Below, piece after piece: positions 32,122 through 42,636 of a DNA stretch of 64,000 bases; within the stretch, counting starts at the first letter, position 1, and each line of letters starts with the position of its first letter. The notes below the pieces were generated by a model. That model was not told the origin of the DNA, did not search any database, and saw nothing but the letters and a program-made list of their open reading frames with translations. Position numbers and translations under genes: made by a program. The DNA comes from DASSUW01 sp963844405. Lineage in GTDB: Bacteria; Actinomycetota; Thermoleophilia; Solirubrobacterales; Solirubrobacteraceae. The stretch is from contig CAWJNZ010000007.1 of the NCBI GenBank assembly GCA_963844405.1, forward strand, positions 1,369,961-1,433,960, given 5' to 3'.

Positions 32122-32934
32122 ATGTCCCGCAAGCTGCTGCTCTTCGGAGCCGCGGTCGTCGCCGCCGGCGTCCTGCTCAAGCGCGACAAGGTCGCCGGGC
32201 TGCTCCCCTCTCGCGGCCAGACCTACGAGCCGCCGCCCCCGTCGCCCGCGGCCCCGCCGACCCCCCCGCCCCCGGCCAACTACGACGCTCCGGGGCCGCC
32301 GGCCAACACCGCCACGCCGGTGCCGATGCCCGAGGGCCAGGACCCCGGCCCGATCGACGAGGCGCACGAGGAGGCCGCCGCCGCGGCCGAGGCCGCCAAC
32401 ATCGGCGGCGCGGTGAGCGACTACGCCGGCCCCGCGATGGACGAGCGCGCCGACGAGTCCTTCCGCCCGCTGGCCGAGGCCGGCGAGGGCGAGTCCGAGG
32501 GCCAGGAGCAGACCGAGGACGAGCTGCGCGGGGCGGCCGAGCCGCCGGACGGCATGTCCGACGAGCAGCGCCAGATCGACGAGGCCATCGACCAGGCCGC
32601 CAACCCGCTGGCCGGCGAGCAGGTCGAGCCGCTCCCGTCGCCCGACGACACGGCCCGCGACGCCGAGCCGGTCGCCCCGACCCAGTCGGCGCCGCTCGAG
32701 CCGCCGCCCGAATCGCCGGCCCCCACCGAATCGTCAGGCTGGAGCCCGCCTGTGCCGGAGCGGACCGATGCGCCGGCGCCGGCCTCCGCGCCGCAGGAGC
32801 CGAGCGCGCCGGAGCAGTACGAGCCGCCGACGCAGGAGCAGCCCGCCGTGCGGCCCGACGAGGACGAGCGGGACAAGGACGACGAGGGCGGGTCGGACTG
32901 GCGGACGTGGTCCGGCCGGTCGGTGAACCCGTAG
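32122..32934 (+). CDS. Pro/Glu-rich protein with N-terminal membrane segment, unknown function
   Basis: Predicted 270-residue protein. A short N-terminal hydrophobic segment (LLLFGAAVVAAGVLL, then KRDK) would act as an uncleaved anchor or signal. The rest is low-complexity: Pro-rich runs, acidic and Ala-rich helices, and a Glu/Asp-rich C-terminal third ending in Trp-Ser-Gly-Arg. No catalytic motif. Good AAGGAG ribosome site at 32111. It lies alone between csrA and a divergent-function kinase gene. The low-complexity extracellular or cytoplasmic tail suggests a structural or scaffold role, but this is a guess. Confidence 0.65.
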   Translation: MSRKLLLFGAAVVAAGVLLKRDKVAGLLPSRGQTYEPPPPSPAAPPTPPPPANYDAPGPPANTATPVPMPEGQDPGPIDEAHEEAAAAAEAANIGGAVSDYAGPAMDERADESFRPLAEAGEGESEGQEQTEDELRGAAEPPDGMSDEQRQIDEAIDQAANPLAGEQVEPLPSPDDTARDAEPVAPTQSAPLEPPPESPAPTESSGWSPPVPERTDAPAPASAPQEPSAPEQYEPPTQEQPAVRPDEDERDKDDEGGSDWRTWSGRSVNP

Positions 32935-33059
32935 GCCGGCTGGATCAGCCGTTTCACACCGACGATCACGAAGGTGAACTCCAGCCTCGCGCCGAAATAG
33001 GGATCCGTTAAGACCGCCGCCGGCACCGCAGGCACATCGGCCACAATAGGACCGACTCG

Positions 33060-34585
33060 ATGAGCACGCTCGTAGGGATGCAGCTCAGCGGCCGCTATCG
33101 GCTCGACGCCCAGATCGGGTCCGGTGGCATGTCCACGGTCTACCGCGCGCTCGACCAGACACTCGAGCGGCGCGTGGCGATCAAGCTCATGCACCGCGAG
33201 ATCGCCTCGGACTCCGACCAGCTCGAGCGCTTCCGCCGCGAGGCCCGCGCCGTCGCCCAGCTCAGCCACCCGCACATCGTCGGCGTGATCGACGCCGGCG
33301 AGGACGAAGGCCGCCCCTACATCGTCTTCGAGTACGTCGAGGGCGAGACGCTCAAGGAGCGGATCCGCCGCATGGGCCGCCTGCCGATGGACGAGGCGAT
33401 CGCCTACGCGATCGAGATCTCCCGCGCGCTCGGCTGCGCGCACTCGCACCACATCGTCCACCGCGACGTCAAGCCGCAGAACGTGCTGATCGACGCCGAG
33501 GGCTCCGCCAAGGTGACCGACTTCGGCATCGCCCGCACGCTCGACGAGGCGGGGCTCACAGCCGACGGACGCGTGCTCGGGACGACCGACTACGTGTCGC
33601 CCGAGCAGGCGCTGGGCCACGACGTCAACGGGCAGTCGGACATCTACTCGCTCGGCGTCGTGCTCTACGAGATGCTGACCGGCGACGTGCCGTTCCACGG
33701 CGAGAACCAGGTCTCGGTGGCGATGAAGCACGTCCGCGAGGACATGCCGGACCTGCAGGCGCGGCGTCCCGAGGCCTCGGCCACGCTGGCCTCGGTGCTC
33801 GACCGCATGACCGACAAGGACCTCAAGCGCCGCTACCCGGACATCGAGACGCTGGTGGCCGACCTCGAGGAGGCGCTGGCCATCGAGGCGGCGCGCTCGG
33901 GCCGCTCGACCGGCGAGGCGACCGCCGTGCTGCGCACCCTGCCGCCCTCCGCCCGGCGGCGGCTGCCGTTCCGGATGCGCCACCCGCTCCCCGTGCTCGC
34001 GACGGTGCTGCTGCTGGCGGTCGGCGCGGCGATCGTCGTCCTGCTCGCCAAGGAGGGCGTCGAGCGCACGCAGCGCGGGACCGGCGCCGGCGGCATCGAG
34101 GCGCCGGCCGGCGAGCGGGTGGTCTCCGTCGAGCCGGACCTCGGCCAAGGACTACGACCCGCTGGGCGACGGCGAGGAGCATCCGGAGCGCGCGTCCTAC
34201 GTGGTCGACCGTCAGACCGGCACGACCTGGATCACCGAGAGCTACAGCGGCGGGCTCCAGGGCGCGGGCAAGGACGGCGTCGGCATCTACGTCGACGCCA
34301 AGCCGGGCGTCGAGGCCGTGCGCATGGAGATCCAGAGCCCCGAGACCGGCTGGAAGGCGGAGATCCTCGGCGCCGGCGGCAACCGCGTGCCCGGAGAGCA
34401 TCGACAGCGGCTGGAAGCGGCTCGGCGGCGGCGTCGTGAAGTCCGACCACCAGCGCTTCCGGCTCGCCGCCTCAGGCGAGCGCTACCGCTACTACCTCGT
34501 CTGGATCACCGAGCTGCCGCCCGACGCCCAGCGCGTCGAGATCCGCGAGATCGCGCTGCTCCAGCGCACGGCCGCAAGAAGGTAG
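33060..34585 (+). CDS. Membrane Ser/Thr protein kinase with discoidin-like C-terminal domain (two frameshifts)
   Basis: PknB-type kinase domain at residues ~13-270: GSGGMSTVYRA, Lys42 in VAIKLM, HRDVKPQN (Asp136) and DFG at 154-156. A membrane helix follows near 315-335 (PVLATVLLLAVGAAIVVLL). Two single-base insertions (about 34140 and 34391-34394) split the rest. Joined, it reads AKDYDPLGDGEEHPERASYV, DRQTGTTWITESY, then GNRVPESIDSGWKRLGG and ends VEIREIALLQRTAARR at the TAG 34583-34585. This outer domain resembles the discoidin-like domain at the C-terminus of actinobacterial MviN, not PASTA repeats. Lies alone and convergent to ddl. Confidence 0.8.
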
Positions 34586-34645
34586 CCAGGGCCTTCGTCC
34601 GGCCGGCCCACTGACGCCGACGGTCACCGTCCTTGGCGACCGATT

Positions 34646-35645
34646 TTAGAACTCGTGGCCCGAGCGCTCGCGCTCGAAGCGCTCGAGCGCGAAGCCGATC
34701 AGGCGGTCGCACGAGCTCGGCGGCGGCGACCCCGCTCGCCTCCCACAGCTTCGGGAACGCGCTCGTCTCGGTGAAGCCCGGCATCGTGTTGAGCTCGTTC
34801 ACCAGCACGCGGTCGGCCTCGACGAAGAAGTCGACCCGCGCCAGCCCCGCGCAGCCGACGCGCACGAAGGTGTCGACGGCCAGCCGCCGGACCTCCTCGG
34901 CGCACGGCCGTCGGGCAGCCGCGCCGGCACCACGAGCTCCATCCCGCCGTCGTCGTACTTGGCCTCGTAGTCGTACCAGTCGCCCTTGAGGATCACGATC
35001 TCGCCGGGCACCGAGGCCTCCGGCTGGTCGAGCCCCATCACCGAGCACTCGACCTCCATGCCGTCCGAGAACGCCTCGACGATGACGAGGCTGTCGTGCG
35101 CGAACGCCTCGTCGAGCGCCGGCGCCCAGGTCCGCCTCGGACCACACCTTGCCGATCCCGACCGAGGAGCCGAGCCGCGCCGGCTTGACGAACACCGGCG
35201 TGCCGAGCACCGAGAGCTCGTTGCGCACGGCGTCCGGCTCGCGACCGCCAGCGGTGCTCGCGCACGGCCAGCGTACGCCACCTGCGGCACGCTCGGCGGC
35301 CGCCAGCACCTCCTTGAACACGACCTTGTCCATGCACAGCGACGAGGCGAGCACGCCGGCGCCGACGTACGGCACGTCGAGCAGCTCGAGCAGCCCCTGC
35401 ACGGTGCCGTCCTCGCCGAACGGGCCGTGCAGGACCGGGAACACGGCGTCGGCGTCCAGCAGCCCGCCGCCGGGCACGAGCGCCAGCGCCTCGCCGTCGT
35501 GCGACCCACGCGCCGGAGCGCTCGATCGTCACCGGCAGCACCTCGTGGCCCGCCTCGGCCACGCGCCTCGCGCACGAACGCGGCCGAGTTGCAGCGACAC
35601 CTCGTGCTCGGACGAGCGGCCGCCGGCCAGGACGGCGACCCTCAT
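34646..35645 (-). CDS. ddl: D-alanine--D-alanine ligase (several frameshifts in this sequence)
   Basis: An ATP-grasp ligase making the D-Ala-D-Ala of peptidoglycan. Read across frames: MRVAVLAGGRSSEHEVSL at the start, HGPFGEDGTVQGLLELL, VGAGVLASSLCMDKVVFK, GTPVFVKPARLGSSVGIGKV, GLARVDFFVE and VNELNTMPGFTETSAFPKLW, ending GHEF at the TAA 34648-34646. Total span fits the usual ~320-330 residues. At least five single-base indels break the frame. The start overlaps the stop of the upstream PASTA kinase gene (ATGA). Its place beside the kinase and PBP genes links it to cell-wall growth. Confidence 0.82.
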
Positions 35646-37469
35646 GGCACCGTCGTGGGCGTCGGCGTCGGCGTCGGGGTCGCCGCGGCCGACGCGGCCG
35701 ACGACGATCGTCACGCGGCTGCCCTGGCGGCGCTCCTCGTCGGCGGCCGGGTTCTGGTCGAGCACGACGCCGTCCTGCGCGGCGTCGGTCGACGGCCTCC
35801 TCGCGCACCCGCACCTCGAAGCCGGCGTCCTCGAGCGCCGCGCGCGCCTCCTCCTCGGTCATGTCGACCACGTCGGGGACCGGCGTCGGCGGCCTGGCGA
35901 CGGCGAGGTCGACGGCCGCGTCGCGGTCGACCTGCTCGCCGGCCCCCGGGCTCTGCTCGATCACGGTGCCGGGCTCCTCGTCGGACTCCTCCTCGGTGAC
36001 CTCGCCGACCCGCAGCCCGGCGCCCTCGAGCGCGCTGCGGGCGTTCTCCTCGGTCTCGCCGGTCACGTCCGGCACCTCGACCTGCTCGCGGCCCGCGCGA
36101 GACGCTGCAGCGTGACCGTGCTGCCGCGCTCGATCGTCGTGCCCGCCGGCGGCGAGGTCTCGACCACGCGGCCCTTGCGGCACGTCGTCGGAGAACGCGC
36201 GCTCGACCTCGGACTCGAAGCCGGCGTCCTGCAGCTGCTGCTCGGCCTCGTCGCCGGCATGCCGCCACGCGCGGGCACGGCCGCCTCGCCCGGCCCGGTG
36301 GAGACGGTGATCGTCACCGTCGACCCCTCGGGCGCCTCGGTGTCCGGCCGCGGGTCCTGCGCCGCCACGTGGTCGCGCTCGACGTCGGCGTTGACGACCG
36401 GCACGATGTCGACCTCGAAGCCGCGGTTCTGCAGGATCTGCGAGGCGGTCGCCGACTCGCGGCCGATCACGTTCGGCACCGTCAGCTGCTCGGGCCGCAG
36501 CGTCAGGTACAGGCCGAAGGCGATCGCCGCCAGCGCGAGCAGGATCAGCAGCCACAGCCACCAGCGGCGCGACCTGCGGTCCTCCTCCTCGAGGATCTCC
36601 TCGACCGGCGGCGCCGGCGGCGGCGAGCACCGCGCTCGGATCGCGCAGCGGGCGCCTCGAGCGCCGCGATGAACTCGTCGGCGTCTGGAAGCGCCGGGCC
36701 GGGTCCTTCTCCAGCGCCCGCAGCACGACGGCCTCGAGCGCCGGCGGGATGCGCGGGGTTGAGCTCGCGCGGCGGCACGCGGCGGCTCGGAGACCTGCTT
36801 GAGCGCCACCGTGACCGGCGACTCGGCGTCGAACGGCACGCGGCCGGTCAGCAGCTCGTAGAGCACGATGCCGATCGAGTACAGGTCGGAGCGCGCGTCG
36901 ACCGGCTGGCCCTGCGCCTGCTCCGGCGACAGGTACTGCGCGGTGCCCATCGACCGAGCCGGTCTCCGTCATGTCGGACGCGCCGGCGCGCGCGATCCCG
37001 AAGTCGGTGACCCTGACGCGGCCGTCCTCGTCGATCAGGACGTTGTGCGGCTTGATGTCGCGGTGGACGACGCCGCGCTTGTGGGCGTAGCGCGCGGCGC
37101 GCAGGATCTGGAGCGTGATGTCGATCGCCGCCTCGGCCGGCGCCGGGCCCTTCTCGCGGATGATGTCCTTGAGCGTCCGGCCGCTCGACGAGCTCCATCG
37201 CGATGTAGTAGGTGCCGTCCCACTCGCCGCGGTCGAAGATGCCGACGATGTTCGGGTGCTGGAGGCCCGCCGGCGCTCGACGCCTCGCGCCGGAAGCGCT
37301 CGACGAACTGCTCGTCCTCGGCGAACCGGCGGTGGAGGAGCTTGAGCGCGACGCGGCGGCCGAGCTGCTGGTCCTCGGCGCAGTACACGTCGGCCATCCC
37401 GCCGGAGCCGAGCTTCCTGAGGACGCGGTAGCGGCCGTCGATGATCGTGTCGGGCTCGACGCGCTGCAC
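35642..37469 (-). CDS. pknB: PknB, PASTA-domain Ser/Thr protein kinase (many frameshifts)
   Basis: Joined frames give a ~600-residue kinase: GTG start at 37469 (QRVEPDTIIDGRYRVLRKLG), Lys43 in VALKLL, HRDIKPHNVL and DFGIARAG. A membrane helix follows (WWLWLLILLALAAIAFGLY), then four PASTA repeats (each with VPNVIG-, VPA-, VPDVTG- and VPDVVD-like starts and QxPxxG-type ends), and a Thr-Pro tail ending TPTTVP. PASTA kinases sense muropeptides or lipid II and control growth. Around ten single-base indels interrupt the gene, most of them insertions. It begins immediately after the pbpA stop. Confidence 0.85.
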
Positions 37470-38859
37470 CTACTCCCCCAGCGCCTTGAGGACCTCGGCC
37501 GGCGATCGGCGCCGCGTTGCCGCCGCCGGTGCCGCCCGTCTGGCGCTCGAGCATCGCGCCGACCGCGACCTGGTCGGTGAAGCCGATGAACCACAGGTTG
37601 TCGGTCCCGTCGCCGACCTCCGCGGTGCCGGTCTTGCCCGACACGTCGACGCCCTCGAGCTGCGCCGCCGTGCCCGGTGCCCTGCTCGACGACGTTGCGC
37701 ATCATGTCGGCGAGCGCGTTCGCGTTCTCCTCGGACATCACGCGCTCGGCCTCCTCGGGCAGCGGCTCGTCGATCGTGCGGCCGTCGGGGTCGACGATCT
37801 TCTCGACCAGCCGCGGCTCCATGCGCACGCCGCCGTTGGCGACCGTCTGCGCCACCGTCGCCATCTGCAGCGGCGTGACCAGCAGCTTGTCCTGCCCGAT
37901 CGCCATGCGCCCGACGTCGATCTGGTCCGAGGTCGGCGCCAGCAGCCGGCCGCGCGGGCCGTACTCGCCGCTCGGGACCATCTGCTCGTCGGGGTAGTCC
38001 ATCGGCGGGTCCTCGAAGAAGCCGAACCTCTCCATGTACTCGGCCATCGTCTCCTTGCCGAGCTTCTCGGCGATCTCCGCCCACGCCGTGTTGACCGAGT
38101 TGGTGAGCGCCGTCGGTCAGCGTCGATCTGGCCGAAGTCCTCGCCGCCGAAGTTGTCCAGCGGCGTGCCGGAGATCACCTTGCCGTTCTCGCCGCTGACC
38201 CGGGAGTCCGGCGTGAAGCGCGCCGCTGTCGAGCGCCGCCGCGGCGGTGACGACCTTCATCGTCGAGCCGGGCGGGAAGCGGCCCTGGGTGGCGCGGTTG
38301 AAGGTCTTGGCGTTCGTCGGGCTCGCTCGGGTCGAAGCGTCGGCGTCGGCGGCCAGCACGCGCACCGCGCCGGTCTCGACGTCGAGCGCCACGACGGCGC
38401 CGTTGCCGGCCGCCGAGCTGCTGGTACGCGACCTCCTGGGCCTTCGCGTGGAGCGTCGTGCGCAGGTCGTCGCCGACGTCGCGCGGGCCGAGCAGGCGCT
38501 CGAGCGCGCCGATCGGGTCGGTGCGGCGGCCGGTCAGCGGGTCGTTGTAGTACTCCTCGAGCCCGATCCGCCCGCGGTCGAGCGACGTGAAGCCGATCGG
38601 GTGCGCGAACAGCTCGCCGGTGGGGTAGCGGCGCGCGAAGCGCTCGCCGCGAGAGCGCGCGGTTGGCGGCCAGGACGCGGCCGTCGGCGGCGCGGATGAT
38701 GCCGCGCTTGATCCGCTGCTCGGCGAACAGCACGCGGCGGTTGTTCGGGTTCTCGCGCAGCGCCTCGGCCTCGAACACCGTCCAGCGCGACGTGAACGCC
38801 ACGAGCACGGCGAAGAGGATCAGGACGAGCCCGAAGAGGCGGATGATCGGCGTGTTCAC
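37470..38859 (-). CDS. pbpA: PbpA, penicillin-binding transpeptidase (several frameshifts)
   Basis: Class B PBP of the actinobacterial pbpA type, ~460 residues after joining frames. The N-terminal helix is PIIRLFGLVLILFAVLVAF after GTG 38859. Active-site motifs are present: PGSTMK (SxxK serine), NSVNTAW-like SxN, and SGKTGTAEV (KTG). It ends PIAAEVLKALGE-like at TAG 37472-37470. It cross-links peptidoglycan together with RodA. Its start overlaps the rodA stop (GTGA). Frame breaks near 37.50, 37.68, 38.11, 38.22, 38.32, 38.41 and 38.65 kb are single-base indels. Confidence 0.85.
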
Positions 38860-40176
38860 CGCAGCCCCCTCCGCCCCATGGCGCCGGCCGGACGGCGCGC
38901 GCGGTCGGAGACCAGGAGCAGCAGCGCCAGCAGCACGAAGTTGGCGAGGATCGACGAGCCGCCGTAGGAGACGAACGGCAGCGTGACGCCGGTGAGCGGG
39001 ATCACGCGCGTGACGCCGCCGACGATCACGAACACCTGGAGCGCGAACACCGCGCTCAGGCCCGGCCGCCAGCAGCTTCGAGAACGTGTCGGTGGCGAGC
39101 GTCGCGGTGCGGAAGCCGCGCTCGGCCAGCAGCATGTAGACGAGGATCAGCCCGCAGGCGCCGACGAGCCCGAGCTCGCTCGTGATCACCGCGTAGATGA
39201 GGTCGGTGTGCGGCGCGGGGATCAGCGAGCCGCCGCCCGGCGCGCTCAGCAGCGACGCCCCCAGCCCGGTGCCGAACAGCCCGCCGTCGGCCTGCGCGAA
39301 CAGCGACTGCGCGATCTGGTAGCCCTCGCGCTCGACCCAGTCGGGGTTGAACGGGTCGAGCCAGATGTTCACGCGGTCCTGGACGTGGCTGACCGTGGAG
39401 GCGAAGAACCACGCGCCGACGGCGAACAGGCCCATGCCGATCGCCACGAACGAGAGCCGGTTGGTGGCGACGTAGAGCAGCGCCAGGAAGCCGCCGAAGT
39501 ACATCAGCGACGACCCGAGGTCGCGGATGAAGACGAGCATCAGCATCGCCGCGCCCCAGACCACGAGCAGCGGCCCGAAGTGCTTGAGCGGCGGGATCGT
39601 CACGCCGAGGATCCGCGTCGCGCCCTGCACCAGCACCTGCCGCGTGTCGCGCAGGTAGGCGGCGAGGAAGACGATGATCGCGATCTTGCCGAACTCGGCC
39701 GGCTGGAAGGAGATCGGCCCGAGCTCGACGCCCAGGTAGGCGCCGTTGACCTGCTGGCCGATGCCCGGCACGCGCGGCAGGAAGAGCAGCAGCAGGCCGG
39801 CGAGGGCGATCGTGTAGCGGTAGCGCTCGAGCACGCGCAGGTCGCGCAGCAGCAGGATCGTCGCCGCGAACAGCACGAGGCCGACGACGAACCACTGCGC
39901 CTGCTCGCGCGCCAGCTCCTCGTCGATCCGGTAGATGACGACGAGGCCGAAGCAGGCGAGCACGGCGACCAGCGGGAACATGTACGGGTCGGCGTACGGC
40001 AGCGTGAAGCGCAGGAACAGGTGGCCCGCGAAGCACAGGCCGAGGAACCGCAGGCCGTAGGTCAGCGACAGGTCCGAGACCACCTCGGACTGCTGGATGA
40101 AGATCGCCGCGAAGCCCGCCGTCAGCAGGAGCGAGGCGGGGATCAGGGCGAGCAGCTCGCGGTTGCGAGCACTCAC
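38856..40176 (-). CDS. rodA: RodA/FtsW-family glycosyltransferase (one frameshift)
   Basis: SEDS-family peptidoglycan polymerase of ~440 residues with about 10-12 helices. Visible motifs are QVNGAYLGVELGPISFQPAE, FGKIAIIVFLAAYLRD, FIRDLGSSLMYFGGFLALLY, PHTDLIYAVITSELGLVG and, after the break, VIPLTGVTLPFVSYGGSS. GTG start at 40176 overlaps the pstP stop. One extra G near 39062-39066 (GCGGCCGGGCCTGAG) shifts the frame before the last three helices. Order fhaA-fhaB-pstP-rodA-pbpA-pknB equals the mycobacterial cluster. Confidence 0.9.
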
Positions 40177-41357
40177 TGGATGCGGCCTCGCTCGAGCTCG
40201 CTCACGAGGTCCTTGGCGTCCTGCTCGGACCGCCACTGGTGGTCGGTGAAGGTGGAGCGGCGCGCCTCCGGCACCTGGGCGAGCCGGACGCCGGAGACGT
40301 ACTCGGGCTGGTAGAGCTCGATGCCGAGCGGCAGCTCGTACGGCACGCCGCGGTAGACCGTGACCGTGCCGGTGTCGTTGACGCCGAGGAAGTAGACGGC
40401 GCGCGATGCGGTCCAGAGGCCGGCGGCGACGATTGCCGCGACGACGACGAAGGCGATCAGGCCGGTGGGCACGCGTCTTCGGCGGCGCTTGCGCTCCGGC
40501 GGCGGCGCGGCGCGCGGCGGGGCCTCCTCGATCGGCTGCGCTTCCTGCACCCGCGGCAGCGTCGTGGTCGCCTGCGCCGACTCGCCGTGGTCGCTCACCG
40601 CGGGCCGCTCGGAGGTGGCGCCCACCTCGGCCGGCTCGTCGGCGTCGACCTCCTCGAGGCGGAAGAGGATGACCGTGATGTTGTCGCGCCCGCCGGCGTC
40701 GTTGGCGGCGGCGATCAGCTCGCGGCCGGCCTCGTCGAGCGACCCGGCGTCCTGGAGGATCTCGCGCACGCGGCTCTCCGGCACCATCGAGGTCAGGCCG
40801 TCCGAGCAGACCATGAAGACGTCGCCGGCCCGCGCCTGGTAGACCTGCACGTCGACCTGGACGTCGGGCTCGGGGCCGAGCGCGCGGGTGATCACCGAGC
40901 GCTGCGGGTGCGTCTCGGCCTGCTCCTCGGTCAGCTTGCCGCGCGCCACGAGCTCGCCGACCAGCGAGTGGTCGCGCGTCAGCCGCTCGAGCTCGCCGTC
41001 GCGCAGCACGTAGGCGCGCGAGTCGCCGACGTGGGCGATCGTGACCTCGCGCTCGCCGACGTAGGCGGCGGTGACCGTGGTCCCCATCCCGGCGCGCTGC
41101 GCCTCGGCGCGCGAGCGCTCGTGGATGCGGCGGTTCGCCTCCTCGATGACGTGCACGAGGCCGTCGGCGGGCGCGCCGTCGGGCAGGCCGCCGTCGAACG
41201 ACTCGACGGCCATCTCGGACGCCACCTCGCCGGCCTGGGCGCCGCCCATGCCGTCGGCGACGACGAACAGCGGCGCGCGGACGAAGTAGTTGTCCTCGTT
41301 GCCCTGCCGCTGGCGGCCGAGATCGGACGCGTGGAAGTGCTCGGAGATGCGCAGCAT
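40173..41357 (-). CDS. pstP: PstP, membrane PP2C-type Ser/Thr phosphatase
   Basis: Predicted 394-residue phosphatase that reverses the kinases of this cluster. PP2C metal and catalytic motifs: GNEDN (19-23), DGMGG (35-39), MGTTVTAAYV, HVGDSRAYVLR, MVCSDGLTSMV and GGRDNITVILF. A Pro/Arg-rich linker, one membrane helix near residues 302-320 and a ~70-residue outer domain follow. The start shares one base with the fhaB stop. Confidence 0.95.
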   Translation of the reverse strand: MLRISEHFHASDLGRQRQGNEDNYFVRAPLFVVADGMGGAQAGEVASEMAVESFDGGLPDGAPADGLVHVIEEANRRIHERSRAEAQRAGMGTTVTAAYVGEREVTIAHVGDSRAYVLRDGELERLTRDHSLVGELVARGKLTEEQAETHPQRSVITRALGPEPDVQVDVQVYQARAGDVFMVCSDGLTSMVPESRVREILQDAGSLDEAGRELIAAANDAGGRDNITVILFRLEEVDADEPAEVGATSERPAVSDHGESAQATTTLPRVQEAQPIEEAPPRAAPPPERKRRRRRVPTGLIAFVVVAAIVAAGLWTASRAVYFLGVNDTGTVTVYRGVPYELPLGIELYQPEYVSGVRLAQVPEARRSTFTDHQWRSEQDAKDLVSELERGRIQ

Positions 41358-41833
41358 CAGCCCCGCTCGAACATGAACTCCGAGTCCCCGATGCGGATGT
41401 TGTCGCCGACGTGCAGGGGCTGCGGGCCTCGCAACGGCTCGCCGTTGAGGTAGGTGCCGTTGGTCGAGCCGAGGTCCTCGAGCACGATCACCTCGCCCTG
41501 GGGCACCAGGCGGGCGTGGGCCGTCGAGGCGAACGTGTCCTGGAGCCGGATGTCCGCCGAGTCGCCGCGCCCGAGCACTGCGCCGTCGGAGAGGTCGTAG
41601 GCCGAGCCGGCGCGCAGGCCGGCGGCGTTCGCCACGCGCAGCCGCGGCACGCCCTCGCTGCCCTCGCTGAGGCCGGCGGTGGCGTGGTGCATGCCGGTCG
41701 CCTCCTCGTACGCCGGCTCCCTGGTGCCGCGCCGCAGGTCCTTGAGCACCGAGCGGGCCATCCAGAAGAGGAACAGGTAGAGGACGGCCAGGAAGCCGAA
41801 CTTGAGCGCCACCGCCACCGGGTCGAGGGCCAC
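41357..41833 (-). CDS. fhaB: FhaB, membrane-anchored FHA-domain protein
   Basis: Predicted 158-residue protein: an N-terminal membrane helix (LKFGFLAVLYLFLFWMARSV), a linker and a C-terminal FHA domain (about residues 70-155) with GRGDSADIRLQD, ASTAHARLV and LEDLGSTNGTYLNG, which bind phosphothreonine. In mycobacteria FhaB (FipA) recruits division proteins after phosphorylation. It lies between fhaA and pstP. Confidence 0.93.
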   Translation of the reverse strand: MALDPVAVALKFGFLAVLYLFLFWMARSVLKDLRRGTREPAYEEATGMHHATAGLSEGSEGVPRLRVANAAGLRAGSAYDLSDGAVLGRGDSADIRLQDTFASTAHARLVPQGEVIVLEDLGSTNGTYLNGEPLRGPQPLHVGDNIRIGDSEFMFERG

Positions 41834-41837
41834 GCCG

Positions 41838-42599
41838 CTACTCCAGCTCGAACGTGACGCGGGCGGTGCCGAGCTCGATCGTGTCGCCGGGCTTGAGCGA
41901 CTGCGGGCGCGATGGATCCACCCGCCGACCGTTGACCTTGACCCCGTTGGTGGAGCCGAGGTCGCGCACGATCCACGAGCCGCCGGAGGGCCGGACCTCG
42001 GCGTGGCGGCGCGAGACGTTCGGGTCGTCGATCACGACGTCGGCCTCGCGCGAGCGGCCGAGGACGGCGCCGCCGGAGCCGAGCAGCTCCGTGCGGGCGC
42101 CGACGCGCAGGCGGGCGCTCCCACGGCGGGGGTCGGGCTCTCGGAGCGGCTCGCTGAGGCGGTCGGAGACCGTGTAGACCATCGTGTGCCCGTGGTCGCC
42201 CTGGCTGGGCGGCTCCTCGGCGCGCTCGGGCGCCTTTACGAGCCGCGCCTGGATGCCGAACTCGCCCAGCTTGAGCTCGTCGTCGGTGCGGAACTCGATC
42301 TGCGGGCGGGTCGCGAGCGAGATCTTCTCGCGGCGGGCGTGCTCGAGCAGGTAGCCGGCCAGCTCGCGCTTGAGCTCGTCCTCGTAGCCCTCGAACTGCT
42401 TGCGGTCCTCGGGCGAGAGCCAGACGGCGTACTCGTTCGGCGCGTAGACGCGCGACAGCGACTGGACGCGGTGCTCGTCCATCTCGCGCGCCAGCTTGCG
42501 CGCGATCTCGACCGGGCGCACCTCGGACCGGAAGGCACGCGAGAACGTGCCTTCGACGAGGCCGGCGAGCTTGGATTCGAGGGATCGCAGCACGCTCAT
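41838..42599 (-). CDS. fhaA: FhaA, DUF3662 plus FHA-domain protein
   Basis: Predicted 253-residue protein. The N-terminal DUF3662 domain (SVLRSLESKLAGLVEGTFSR, FRSEVRPVEIARKLAREMDE, VYAPNEYAVWLSPEDRKQFE) covers about residues 1-125. The C-terminal FHA domain has GRSREADVVIDDPNVSRRHA and DLGSTNGVKVNGRRV. FhaA binds phosphorylated MviN and other wall proteins in mycobacteria. The start is ATG 42599; an in-frame start at 42653 would run into the kinase gene. Confidence 0.94.
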   Translation of the reverse strand: MSVLRSLESKLAGLVEGTFSRAFRSEVRPVEIARKLAREMDEHRVQSLSRVYAPNEYAVWLSPEDRKQFEGYEDELKRELAGYLLEHARREKISLATRPQIEFRTDDELKLGEFGIQARLVKAPERAEEPPSQGDHGHTMVYTVSDRLSEPLREPDPRRGSARLRVGARTELLGSGGAVLGRSREADVVIDDPNVSRRHAEVRPSGGSWIVRDLGSTNGVKVNGRRVDPSRPQSLKPGDTIELGTARVTFELE

Positions 42600-42636
42600 G
42601 GGCGGCAGGAGGCCCGTGGTACCCGCTGAAGGAAGT

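Noticed and set aside
32937..33060. Minus-strand frame with hydrophobic-looking text (DPYFGARLEF, TFVIVGVKRL) before the first kinase gene
   Set aside because: It continues into the antisense of the kinase gene and the Pro-rich gene, has no start or homologue, and is best seen as the kinase promoter spacer.
34100..39100. Pseudogenization of ddl, pknB, pbpA and rodA
   Set aside because: These genes are essential, keep all catalytic motifs, and show only isolated single-base indels without other decay; sequence error is more likely.
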